A program made the translations under genes and the position numbers. This document shows, piece after piece, positions 7,626 through 16,168 of a stretch of 64,000 bases of DNA. The notes under the pieces were generated by a model. That model was not told the origin of the DNA. It did no database searches and worked only from the letters and a program-made list of their open reading frames with translations. This stretch comes from Imperialibacter sp040222815 (GTDB lineage Bacteria > Bacteroidota > Bacteroidia > Cytophagales > Cyclobacteriaceae). Positions within the stretch are counted from its first letter, which is position 1; each line of letters begins with the position of its first letter. The DNA lies in the NCBI RefSeq assembly GCF_040222815.1, contig NZ_JAVKCH010000026.1, positions 186,001 through 250,000 of the forward strand, given 5' to 3'.

Positions 7626-10600
7626 TCAAGAATCACGAGCCTCGCTTTCAACCTCAGACTTGTCGCCAGCAAACTGGCTTGCGTACTCCGAAGGGCTGAC
7701 ACCAAAGTACTTTTTGAACCTGTTTCTGAAGTATTGCAGGTCATTGAAGCCCACGGCATACGTAATTTCAGAAACAGTCAGCTGATTTTGATTCAGCATT
7801 TGAGCGGCCCTTTTGAGTCTTATCGTTCGAATAAACTCTACGGCAGTTTGGCCGGTTAGCGCCTTCACCTTTCGGTAAAAGTGCATTCTGCTCATCGCCA
7901 CCTCTCTGCCCAGATCCTCCACCCTGAACTCCGAATCACCAATATTGTCTTCAATGGTTTTCAACACCTTTTTCATGAAAACTTCATCCAGAGGAGTAAT
8001 GGTAATCTCTTTAGGTTCCAACACCAGCTTCCGGTTGCCCATAAAGCGCTCCCTCATCAGCTCCCTCGTTTTGATCAGGTTGCGTACTCTTACCTCCAAA
8101 AACCTGGAATCGAAAGGCTTGGTGATGTAGTCGTCGGCCCCTGTTTCCAGGCCCGTGAGTTTATCCTCCAAATCAGCCTTGGCTGTGAGCAGTATCACTG
8201 GCACATGACTTATCCGACTATCCGTTTTTACCAAATGGCACATTTCCACTCCATCCATCAATGGCATCATGATGTCAGAAATGATAAGGTCTGGTACCAG
8301 CTCGATGCATTTTTCCAGCCCTATTTTCCCATTTGCAGCATCAATAATTTCATAGCTGTGCTCCAGACTTTCTTTCATGTAGGTACGCAAGTCTGCATTG
8401 TCCTCCACTATCAGCACCAGCGGTTTACCCTCTTTGGGGTCGGTCTTCACAATAGCAGCCTCACCAGTGTTCTGCTTGTCTCTTTCTTCCAACTCTTCCA
8501 CCACATGACCGATGCTCACGGCTCCGACCTTTTCTGGCTCCACAATTTCACTGTCCTGCAAATGCGCTTTGCCCATAGGGATGAGCACTTTGAAGCACGA
8601 ACCCTCACCAAGCGTACTTTTTACTGATATCCTTCCCCTGTGCAACTCCACCAGCTCCCGGGTAAGCGAAAGGCCTATGCCAGTGCCCTCCTGGTCACCG
8701 TGATGGTCAACATCCGCCTGGTAAAACCTGTCAAAAACTGACTGCAAATGTTCCCTGGGGATTCCGACGCCGCAGTCTTTGACTGTGATTTGCACAAACT
8801 CCCCGCCTACATCGCTATCAGTCATTTCCATCGAAATCCGGCTCACATTGAGCGAGATTTCTCCCTCAATGGTAAACTTGAAGGCATTCGACAGCAGGTT
8901 CGTTACTATCTTTTCAATTTTATCATGATCAATATATGCTTCCAGGGGAGCGTTCGGATGGTTGTAAGAGTAGGAGAGCTTTTTTTGAGTGGCGTAAGAC
9001 GAAAAAGACGCTGCGATTGGTTTCAAAAACTCGACGACATCGGTTCGGCTGGCCTCCAGCTTCATACTGCCACTCCCCAGCTTTGACAAGTCAAGCAGTT
9101 GATTGATCAATCTTAGCAACCTCTCTCCGCTTCTGATCATGACGCCGTACTGCTTTCTTACGTCGCCACGAAATGCCCCTGAGTACATGGACTTTAATGG
9201 GCTTAGCATCAAAGTGAGCGGGGTTCTGAATTCGTGTGATATATTGGCAAAAAAGTTGGATTTCATAGCATCCATTTCTTGCATTTTCGTCAGCTCCATG
9301 TGCTCGAGCCTCAAATCGCTTTTGAGTCTTTCTCTGTAGATAAGCACTTGTCGATACCACAGAAGCAGTCCAATCCCAATGCATACATACACTGCATAGG
9401 CCCACCAGGTAGCCCACCACGGGGGTGTTACTATTATTCTTAACGAAGCCCCTTCTTCATTCCAAAGACCATCATTATTGGAAGCCTTTACCCTAAAAAC
9501 GTAGTCGCCGTGAGGCACCTTGGTGTAGCTGGCAGTGCGCTGAGTGCCAGCCTCGTGCCAGTGCTCATCATATCCTTCCAGCATATAAGAGTAGCTGTTT
9601 TTAAATGCCTGAGAATAGTTAAGCGCCGCAAATTCAAAGCTAAATTCGTTTTGGTGATAGGTCAGTGTTATTTCTTTTGTATCGATAATGTTTTGTGCCA
9701 AAACTGAGCCTTTTGCTCCCGGCCTCACTTCTTCATTGTATATCCAAAAGTTGGTGATGTACACGGGTGGTATGTGTGGATTCTCCTTTACCTCTCCCGG
9801 ATAGAATGAATTAAAACCATTTACCCCACCAAAAAAGAATTCGCCGGACTGGCTTTTCAAATAGGCGCCCCTCACAAACTCCTGCTCCTGTAGCCCGTCT
9901 GCGGTGTTATAGTTTTTGAAGCTCCTACTTTCAGGATCGAATTCACTGATTCCCTGATTGGTGCTGATCCAAAACTTGCCCCGCTCATCTTCCAAAATTC
10001 CGTTGACTACATTATCGGCAAGCCCATCATTTTTGCGAAAAGTTTCGAAGGTTCCTTTTTCGTAGTCAAACTTGTTAAGACCTGCCCAGGTGCTGACCCA
10101 TAGGGTGCCTTTGGTGTCCTCATAAATAGCGTTTACCACATTGCTGCTGAGGGTGGTAGAGTCCTTGGGGTTGTTGGTGTAGGTTTTAAAAACCGGCTCT
10201 CCATCGCCAGCAAACGTCATTTGTAAAAGACCTCCTCCTTCAGTTCCAATCCAGATGTTATCCCGACTGTCTTCAAACATCGTAAACACCCTGTTGTGAC
10301 TCAAAGATTCGGGGTCATCAGGATTCACTTCGTAATGCACAAATGTGCCCGTCTTCCTATCAAACAGATCCAGTCCTTCATAGAATGCACCCACCCACAG
10401 TCTACGCTGACTGTCTTCAAAAATCGAAAACACATAGTTCGATCCTATGCTTGAAGCATCATCTGGATCACTTTCAAATCGCTGAAAGGTGCCTGTTTTT
10501 TTATCAAACCTATTGAGTCCGCCCTCCCAGGTGCCTGCCCAAAGATCTCCGTAGCTATCGATCTCCAAAGAAATGACAGAATTACTCCCGATACTTTTGG

Positions 10601-11858
10601 GGTCATTGATGTCGTGCACATAGCTTTTTACCTCGTTGGTTTTCCTGTTAAAATGGTTCAGGCCGCCACCGTCGGTTCCTATCCATAAGTTGCCCTCCTT
10701 GTCTTCTACAAAACAGATGATATCATTATTAGCCAGGGTATGCCCCCCCGATGGCGGCAAAATATGATGAATGAACTTTGTCTGATACTGATCCCATTTA
10801 TTCAAACCCCTGTTGCGGGCAGCCAGCCACATGGTGCCAATATTGTCTTTGTAAACTGCCCAAATCGAGTTAGCACCTACACTTGTTGGGTCGAGTGGAT
10901 TGGGCCAAAAGTTGGAAAACTGCCCGGTTTGCTTGTCGTAGATCGACAATCCACCGTTCTCCATTCCAAGCCAAAGCCGGTTATAGTTGTCCTCGCTGAT
11001 GCTAAGCACAATGTTGTGCACCAGGCCAGTTGGATCTACAATATTGGGCATCAGTCTTTGAAACTCTACACCATTATCTTTTGGCACCAGGCGGCTGAGG
11101 CCCTCTCGTGTACCAATCCAAATTTGCCCGTCACTGTCTTTCAAAAATGAGTTCAGGTAGTTACTGGAAAGGCTCTTTACATTGCCAGGCTCATGACGGT
11201 GATGAATAAACCTTTGTCCGCCAGTGTCAAACCTGTCCAGTCCGCCACCGTAAGTCGCCACCCAAATATTGCCGTTGCTATCTTCGCAAATTGACCTTAC
11301 GTGGTTGTTGGCCAAACTCAGGGGGTCTTTTATGTCATTCTTAAAATGCTTGAAAGCTTTTGAGTCGGCATACACCACATTCAACCCCCCACCCTCGGTA
11401 CCAATCCAAACATTGTCGTGGCTATCGATGAACAGATCTGTCACCCAATTGTCGGAGAGACTTTCGGGGTCATTGGGTTTAGTTTGGAAACGGGTGAAGT
11501 TGTCGGAGTTTCTGTTGTAGAGATTCAGTCCAGCGTCCATTGTCCCCACCCAAATATTGCCATCCTTGTCCTCTGCCATGCAGTTTACAAAGCTGCTGCT
11601 CAGCGAGGTGCTGTCTCCATGGATATACTCATATACCTTAAACTCAATCCCATCATATTGATTCAGTCCGTTTCGGGTGCCAAACCACAAAAAGCCATGC
11701 TGGTCCTGGATGATGCTCGTTACTGACTTCTCTGAAAGACCGTCAGTGAGCTGTTCAAACTTAATATTGCTTGTCAGCGCAGAGTTGTTTTGGGCGTTGG
11801 CCCATTTGGTCGCAACCTGACACAAAGCAATCAAAACGAAATACCTTATCCACCCCAT
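7626..11858 (-). CDS. hybrid two-component system sensor kinase/response regulator (HTCS)
   Basis: A one-protein signalling system. I choose the Met at 11858 (MGWIRYFVLIALCQVATKWANAQ), which gives a clean signal peptide; an upstream ATG at 11936 would add 26 residues, and residue numbers here count from that one. About 14 reg_prop blades (W-x-G-T-x-x-G-L patterns) fill residues 50-710. A Y_Y_Y domain (NEFSFEFAALNY onwards, about 755-830) precedes a membrane helix near 846-862. HisKA follows with His901 (ANISHEFRTP), then HATPase, a receiver with Asp1221 (ISDIMMP), and an AraC helix-turn-helix at the C-terminus. The periplasmic propeller normally binds an oligosaccharide and the AraC part activates a polysaccharide locus. 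No SusC/SusD pair is in the window. Confidence 0.95.
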   Translation of the reverse strand: MGWIRYFVLIALCQVATKWANAQNNSALTSNIKFEQLTDGLSEKSVTSIIQDQHGFLWFGTRNGLNQYDGIEFKVYEYIHGDSTSLSSSFVNCMAEDKDGNIWVGTMDAGLNLYNRNSDNFTRFQTKPNDPESLSDNWVTDLFIDSHDNVWIGTEGGGLNVVYADSKAFKHFKNDIKDPLSLANNHVRSICEDSNGNIWVATYGGGLDRFDTGGQRFIHHRHEPGNVKSLSSNYLNSFLKDSDGQIWIGTREGLSRLVPKDNGVEFQRLMPNIVDPTGLVHNIVLSISEDNYNRLWLGMENGGLSIYDKQTGQFSNFWPNPLDPTSVGANSIWAVYKDNIGTMWLAARNRGLNKWDQYQTKFIHHILPPSGGHTLANNDIICFVEDKEGNLWIGTDGGGLNHFNRKTNEVKSYVHDINDPKSIGSNSVISLEIDSYGDLWAGTWEGGLNRFDKKTGTFQRFESDPDDASSIGSNYVFSIFEDSQRRLWVGAFYEGLDLFDRKTGTFVHYEVNPDDPESLSHNRVFTMFEDSRDNIWIGTEGGGLLQMTFAGDGEPVFKTYTNNPKDSTTLSSNVVNAIYEDTKGTLWVSTWAGLNKFDYEKGTFETFRKNDGLADNVVNGILEDERGKFWISTNQGISEFDPESRSFKNYNTADGLQEQEFVRGAYLKSQSGEFFFGGVNGFNSFYPGEVKENPHIPPVYITNFWIYNEEVRPGAKGSVLAQNIIDTKEITLTYHQNEFSFEFAALNYSQAFKNSYSYMLEGYDEHWHEAGTQRTASYTKVPHGDYVFRVKASNNDGLWNEEGASLRIIVTPPWWATWWAYAVYVCIGIGLLLWYRQVLIYRERLKSDLRLEHMELTKMQEMDAMKSNFFANISHEFRTPLTLMLSPLKSMYSGAFRGDVRKQYGVMIRSGERLLRLINQLLDLSKLGSGSMKLEASRTDVVEFLKPIAASFSSYATQKKLSYSYNHPNAPLEAYIDHDKIEKIVTNLLSNAFKFTIEGEISLNVSRISMEMTDSDVGGEFVQITVKDCGVGIPREHLQSVFDRFYQADVDHHGDQEGTGIGLSLTRELVELHRGRISVKSTLGEGSCFKVLIPMGKAHLQDSEIVEPEKVGAVSIGHVVEELEERDKQNTGEAAIVKTDPKEGKPLVLIVEDNADLRTYMKESLEHSYEIIDAANGKIGLEKCIELVPDLIISDIMMPLMDGVEMCHLVKTDSRISHVPVILLTAKADLEDKLTGLETGADDYITKPFDSRFLEVRVRNLIKTRELMRERFMGNRKLVLEPKEITITPLDEVFMKKVLKTIEDNIGDSEFRVEDLGREVAMSRMHFYRKVKALTGQTAVEFIRTIRLKRAAQMLNQNQLTVSEITYAVGFNDLQYFRNRFKKYFGVSPSEYASQFAGDKSEVESEARDS

Positions 11859-12103
11859 TCTCTTCAATATTGCTATCGTTATTGAAAAATTCGCCACTCT
11901 GTAAAGATCAGGAAAAATCCAGACCCATAAAGGCACCTTTTTTTAAAACATTTATAATATCCCCAATAATAGCATCACTTCAAGTGCTTTTTTCAGAAGG
12001 TTACAAATACCGTGGTCTTTTGAAAGAAGTGTAGGCAAGTTTGGGCAATGCAATAGTTTACTTTGTATTGAGTATATTATGTATCAATGTAGAGAAACAA
12101 AAA

Positions 12104-12124
12104 TGCCCGGAAACTAGCCGGGCA
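12104..12124 (-). terminator. terminator after the TolB-like gene
   Basis: Read leftward: stem TGCCCGG, loop CTAGTTT, stem CCGGGCA, then TTTTTGTTT. It separates the TolB-like propeller gene from the hybrid sensor gene downstream. Confidence 0.85.
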
Positions 12125-12210
12125 CTTTTGTTAACGACATTTTATGTTTACCAAACTTACTAGTAGCACATTGTAGCTGATGAATTTCCAATTTCACCGA
12201 ACTGCGATGC

Positions 12211-13734
12211 TTACTTTTTTCCTGAGTTACTCACGAAAGCCACAGATTTACTATCGGGCGACCACGATGGTGTATTGATAGTACCCTGCCCTCCGTACAT
12301 GTAGGCAAGTACCTTTGACTGCCCGCCGGCTGCCGCCATAATTTTCAGCTCAACTCTTTTATACGGTGGGTGGTCATTCACAGGAATCGTTGGAGGAAAC
12401 GAAATGTAAAGTATCCACTTCCCGTCAGGGGAAATGTGAGGGAACCAGTCGTTGTTGTCGTCGAACGTAAGCTGTTCCTGTCCCGTGCCGTCGGCCTTCA
12501 TGCGCCAAAGCTGCATAGTACCCGACTGCGACCCGTTGTAATAAATGTATTTACCATCTGGGGAGTACTCGCATCCGTCGACATGGCCATAAGTGAAATT
12601 GGTTAGCTGAGTTTCCACCTTTGTCTTAATATTGGCTTTGTAGATATTGTAGCCCTTTGCTTCACCCCGTTGTGCCACATATACCACCTCTTTGTTATTG
12701 GGAGCCCATCCATGAAAGTAAGAGGGCGTTTTTTCGGTAACCAAATCCGGAACTCCACCAGTCAACGGCAGCACATACACGGTCGACCCACCACCGGGCA
12801 ACCCGTCTCTGTGGCTGCTTACCGCCAGCATTTTACCATCAAAGGAAATGCCGTGGTCATTGTTGTTGCGCTTTAGATCGCCAGTATTTAGCTGCTGAGG
12901 CTCTCCGCCAGTGAGCGGAATAGTATAAATAGAACCATCCATGTTAAAAAGAAGCTCCCTGCCATCGGGCATCCAATTGGGTGCCTCGAAGCCCTTTTCC
13001 TTTTCGTAAATCACGGTTCTTTTACCATCAGCTATTGTCATTGTCTCCAGGCGGGCACCGAGCCAGCCCTCTCTATAAGGATTGTAAGTGGCTGGCAGCG
13101 GCTTGTCTATTCTTACATTCCATGCTATTCCTTCCTCTACTACGTCGGGGTTATGCGAGCCCACGAAAATGCCGGCAAACACCTCATCAGGCATATCCGG
13201 CATCATGTGTGAGCCAATCAACTGAAGTGGCTCCCCGAAATGGGCGGCCCTCATGATCAATTCCTTACCAGAGCGTTCAAGTTGGATGATTGTATAATTA
13301 CTTTTCGGCGGAAAAATCTCATCCTGAGGATCTCGCATAAACGCTCCTCGTAACTCCCTCCATTGTAGCACCGTTAGTCCGTCGCCATGAAGAGTGGCGC
13401 TGACATGGGCCGCACTCTCATCCAACGATTCTCTCACCATCCAACCAATTTTACGATGGGGATCAACTCCGTCGCCATTGAAACCAAAGTTGGCTGTCAA
13501 GATAAAGTCTCCTTTTAGTTTTTGGTGGGCAAAGTGAAACTCGTCCCTTTCAAACCAAATATTGTACCCTGCACCTTTGATAAAATAGGTTTGGGTTTGT
13601 TCGTCGTAGGTAGCTCCGCCTTTCTTCTTTGGGTTGCCAACATCCACGTGGTCAGAAAATATTCCGACGGGACTTTGGGCGTTTGTCATGCCAAGTGAAA
13701 GCAAAAAGCTTAATAGTAGTAGCTTAATTTTCAT
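12211..13734 (-). CDS. secreted TolB-like beta-propeller protein with N-terminal lectin-like domain
   Basis: A 507-residue protein with signal peptide MKIKLLLLSFLLSLGMTNAQ. Residues about 25-220 look like a concanavalin/DUF1349-type jelly-roll (NIWFERDEFHFAHQKLKGDF; KIGWMVRESLDESAAHVSATLHGDG; VQLERSG-like core). From about 235 on there are TolB/PD40 propeller repeats with the W-x-P-D-G and S-P-D-G-K signatures (NWMPDGRELLF, SFDGKMLAV, YSPDGKYIYYNG, ISPDGKWILY, WSPDSKSVAFVS). The latter normally mediate protein or sugar contacts. It has no catalytic motif I recognise. It sits upstream of and on the same strand as the hybrid sensor, separated by a terminator. It could be a periplasmic accessory to sugar sensing or uptake. 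Confidence 0.75.
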   Translation of the reverse strand: MKIKLLLLSFLLSLGMTNAQSPVGIFSDHVDVGNPKKKGGATYDEQTQTYFIKGAGYNIWFERDEFHFAHQKLKGDFILTANFGFNGDGVDPHRKIGWMVRESLDESAAHVSATLHGDGLTVLQWRELRGAFMRDPQDEIFPPKSNYTIIQLERSGKELIMRAAHFGEPLQLIGSHMMPDMPDEVFAGIFVGSHNPDVVEEGIAWNVRIDKPLPATYNPYREGWLGARLETMTIADGKRTVIYEKEKGFEAPNWMPDGRELLFNMDGSIYTIPLTGGEPQQLNTGDLKRNNNDHGISFDGKMLAVSSHRDGLPGGGSTVYVLPLTGGVPDLVTEKTPSYFHGWAPNNKEVVYVAQRGEAKGYNIYKANIKTKVETQLTNFTYGHVDGCEYSPDGKYIYYNGSQSGTMQLWRMKADGTGQEQLTFDDNNDWFPHISPDGKWILYISFPPTIPVNDHPPYKRVELKIMAAAGGQSKVLAYMYGGQGTINTPSWSPDSKSVAFVSNSGKK

Positions 13735-14203
13735 GGTGTTGTTCTTAAAATTTATTGCCAGGCAGATCTGGAGTGGCTAAAGAAATGTCCTCTGCGGTCA
13801 AGAACACCTTTGCTCTGCTCTGGTAAAGGTGGAGACAATTCGGTCAACGAGTGGATGCCGGATGTAACAATGTAACTGGACATTTTATTTTCTAGGAAGC
13901 AGGTCAGCGAAGGCTAAGTTGACACCAATGCCCGGGCAAAGCTATTTGTAACTTTCCCAAGTGGTAAAAAGCCCTAAACCACGTGAAGCTTTTTTACCTA
14001 AAAAGAATATATCCACATTTAAATATGAAAGGGCTTCCTCTCCGGCTTAGTTTACGAAAAGGCGGTGTTGGGTGTAAACGAACAAGAACCATAAACGAGT
14101 ATAAATACATCGAAAGAGGGCGGTAATTACCCGCCCCTTTTTCTTTTGATGGCTGGCGTTAGCGGATTATGGTATTTGAAAGGGAAAAGTGAATTTGCCA
14201 GAC
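13735..14203. other. 469-bp gene-poor spacer with hairpins
   Basis: No gene-sized ORF. Two structures are visible. One is an inverted repeat GGTAAAAAGC (13963-13972) / GCTTTTTTACC (13988-13998). The other is a GC-rich hairpin described separately at 14118-14136. A 33-codon ORF (14025-14126, rightward, starting MKGLPLRLSLRKGG) ends inside that hairpin. It has no recognisable family and may be chance. An unannotated small RNA ending at the terminator is possible. Confidence 0.35.
14118..14147. terminator. terminator with best T-run rightward, no upstream + gene
   Basis: Stem GGGCGGT (14118-14124) / ACCCGCCC (14129-14136), loop AATT, then CTTTTTCTTTT on the + strand. Read leftward it would serve the isomerase gene ending at 14204, but the T-run on that strand is poor. 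The stronger orientation points to a short rightward transcript in the spacer. Confidence 0.6.
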
Positions 14204-15109
14204 TTAGGTTGACAAAACTTTATTTAGCTTATCGTATAGCGCTTTTACTTTCTGCTTTGGGTCACCGGTGCCAAGTGTTTCGATGGGTAAATAACCTTTG
14301 TAGCTCGATGCTTTAATAATGTCCACCAGCCTTTTCAGGTCTGTCTCCACCTCTTCGCCGTTTTCAAAAATGAGCTCTTTGATTTGCCAGTTGACAGCAT
14401 AAGGAATAGTCTTCTCAATTTCCTCGTAGGGGTCTCCTACCCGGTAACTGCCTGTGTCCAAAATAAGCCCGAACCACTCTGAGTCGATCATATCCATAAT
14501 CCTGGTCACGTGCTCGGCCGTTTTGATAAAGTCGTTGTGGTTTTGAATGGCCACTGTGACGCCAAACTTCTTGCCATGATCGATACATTCCTGGATATCT
14601 TTCACCATCCAGGCGGCAACGTTATTCCATGAAAAGCCGTCGGGTACTTTTGCGCCAGCAAAAATCCTGACCACAGGGGCACCAAGTTTGGCGGCAGCTT
14701 CTATCCAATTCTTAACCAGCTTTACTTCCTCCTTTCTTTTTTCAGGATCGGCCAAGGTAAAATCATTGCGAACACCGGTGCCGCTTATGTCCAACCCCAA
14801 CCGAAAGGCGTGTCTTTTGATCTCAAACAGATAGTCATCTGGTGGCACACTGGGGTAGCCTTTGAAATAATAAGCGGTGATATCCACAGCAGCAAAACCA
14901 ACTTCCGAACAGTACTCCAGCATATCGTGCACATCCATGCTGCCATCTGTAAGAGGAGCATTGAAGGAAAACGCATTGAGACTGATTTTCAATTGCGACC
15001 CCTTTACCGACAAATCATTCGCAGCAGCAGCCAATGGAGTGCTCAATAGATTTGTCGCCGATAAAGCTGAAAGGCCTAGCGCACCCTTCAAAAGCTGTCT
15101 TCTTTTCAT
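14204..15109 (-). CDS. exported sugar phosphate isomerase/epimerase-like TIM-barrel protein
   Basis: I choose the Met at 15109 (MKRRQLLKGALGLSALSATN), a twin-arginine-type signal, giving 301 residues; the longest frame begins 18 codons earlier. The mature part is an AP-endonuclease-2-like barrel: DMLEYCSEVGFAAVDITAYYF at strand 1, VVRIFAGA in the middle, VAIQNHNDF (His region), LILDTGSYR (Asp), VNWQIKELIF and LPIETLGTGDP (final Glu). The usual metal-binding Glu of the middle strand seems replaced by Gln (AIQNHND), which may mean altered chemistry or a binding role. It is divergently arranged with the YdjC-type deacetylase gene, sharing a ~150-bp intergenic region. Substrate unknown. Confidence 0.8.
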   Translation of the reverse strand: MKRRQLLKGALGLSALSATNLLSTPLAAAANDLSVKGSQLKISLNAFSFNAPLTDGSMDVHDMLEYCSEVGFAAVDITAYYFKGYPSVPPDDYLFEIKRHAFRLGLDISGTGVRNDFTLADPEKRKEEVKLVKNWIEAAAKLGAPVVRIFAGAKVPDGFSWNNVAAWMVKDIQECIDHGKKFGVTVAIQNHNDFIKTAEHVTRIMDMIDSEWFGLILDTGSYRVGDPYEEIEKTIPYAVNWQIKELIFENGEEVETDLKRLVDIIKASSYKGYLPIETLGTGDPKQKVKALYDKLNKVLST

Positions 15110-15258
15110 GCTATTTATCATGGCTGGGGTATTCATCAATGAGCTACTCACACTTTTGTGCATCAGCGCATTCTCTAAATTAATAAACTTCCATTATTTT
15201 ACACCTCATTAATACTTTATCTTAGCATTACTTATTTCTAAACCTACCAAAACTGAGC

Positions 15259-16104
15259 ATGATCAGATTATTTCAACCAGCGTTGCTTTTTCTTCTTTTT
15301 ACCGGCAGCATCCACCTTTCAGCGCAGCGCCTTATTGTTCGTGGAGACGACATGGGATTCTCTCATAGTGGCAATGAAGCGTTGATAAAGACGTTTAAGG
15401 AGGGAATAGAAACATCAATCGAAGTGATTGTTCCATCGCCATGGTTTCCTGAAGCCGTTAAAATGCTGGCAGAAAACCCTGGTATTGACGTTGGCATTCA
15501 CCTGGTGCTCACCAGCGAGTGGGACAATGTGAAATGGCAGCCACTGACCGATGCACCAAGCCTTCGGGACAAGGACGGATACTTCTTCCCAATGATATGG
15601 CCGAACAAAAACTATCCGGGGCAAGCAGTGCTGGAAAACGAATTCAGCCTCGATGACATTGAAAAAGAGTGGAGAGCACAGATAGAACTTGCAAAAAAAA
15701 TGATTCCCCGGCTTAGTCACATCTCGGGCCATATGGGCTGCACAAACCTAAACGATGACGCAGCCGCCATTGCCAAAAAGCTGGCTATTGAATATGATAT
15801 CGATATTGACACGCAGCAATTGGGCGTGCAGGGTGCCAGGTACGACGGAGATCATGCTACACTTGCAGAAAAGAAAGAAAGCTTCAGTAAAATGCTCAAC
15901 AAGCTGGAAAAGGGCAAAACCTACATGTTTGTAGAACATCCGGGCATCGACACGCCTGAGCTGAGGGCTATTTCTCACATTGGTTATGAGAACGTGGCCG
16001 AAGACCGCCAGGGTGTGACCGACCTGTGGATAGACGAAGACATCAAGGCACTCATTAAGAAAAAGGGCATTCAGCTAATTAGCTACAAGGATCTTGTGAA
16101 ATAG
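15259..16104 (+). CDS. YdjC/ChbG-family carbohydrate deacetylase, secreted
   Basis: A 281-residue protein with signal peptide (FQPALLFLLFTGSIHLSAQ). The YdjC metal/catalytic blocks are present: VRGDDMGFSHSGNEAL (Asp-Asp pair), GIDVGIHLVLTSEW (His), ISHISGHMGCTN (Ser-His) and MFVEHPGIDTPEL (His). ChbG members remove acetyl groups from N-acetylated sugars such as chitobiose. Homologues without chitin context probably act on other acylated sugars. Export implies a periplasmic substrate. It is the first gene of a probable rightward run that continues, 64 bp on, with the semialdehyde dehydrogenase set, so it may free or trim the sugar fed into that pathway. Confidence 0.82.
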   Translation: MIRLFQPALLFLLFTGSIHLSAQRLIVRGDDMGFSHSGNEALIKTFKEGIETSIEVIVPSPWFPEAVKMLAENPGIDVGIHLVLTSEWDNVKWQPLTDAPSLRDKDGYFFPMIWPNKNYPGQAVLENEFSLDDIEKEWRAQIELAKKMIPRLSHISGHMGCTNLNDDAAAIAKKLAIEYDIDIDTQQLGVQGARYDGDHATLAEKKESFSKMLNKLEKGKTYMFVEHPGIDTPELRAISHIGYENVAEDRQGVTDLWIDEDIKALIKKKGIQLISYKDLVK

Positions 16105-16168
16105 AGTTGGGTAGAATGCCTAATTAGTTTTAATTAATTTTACTTACGAAAGACACCATCAATTATTC

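Noticed and set aside
7526..7759. 77-residue leftward frame at the 3' end of the hybrid sensor gene
   Set aside because: Overlaps the AraC-domain coding region in another frame with no support of its own.
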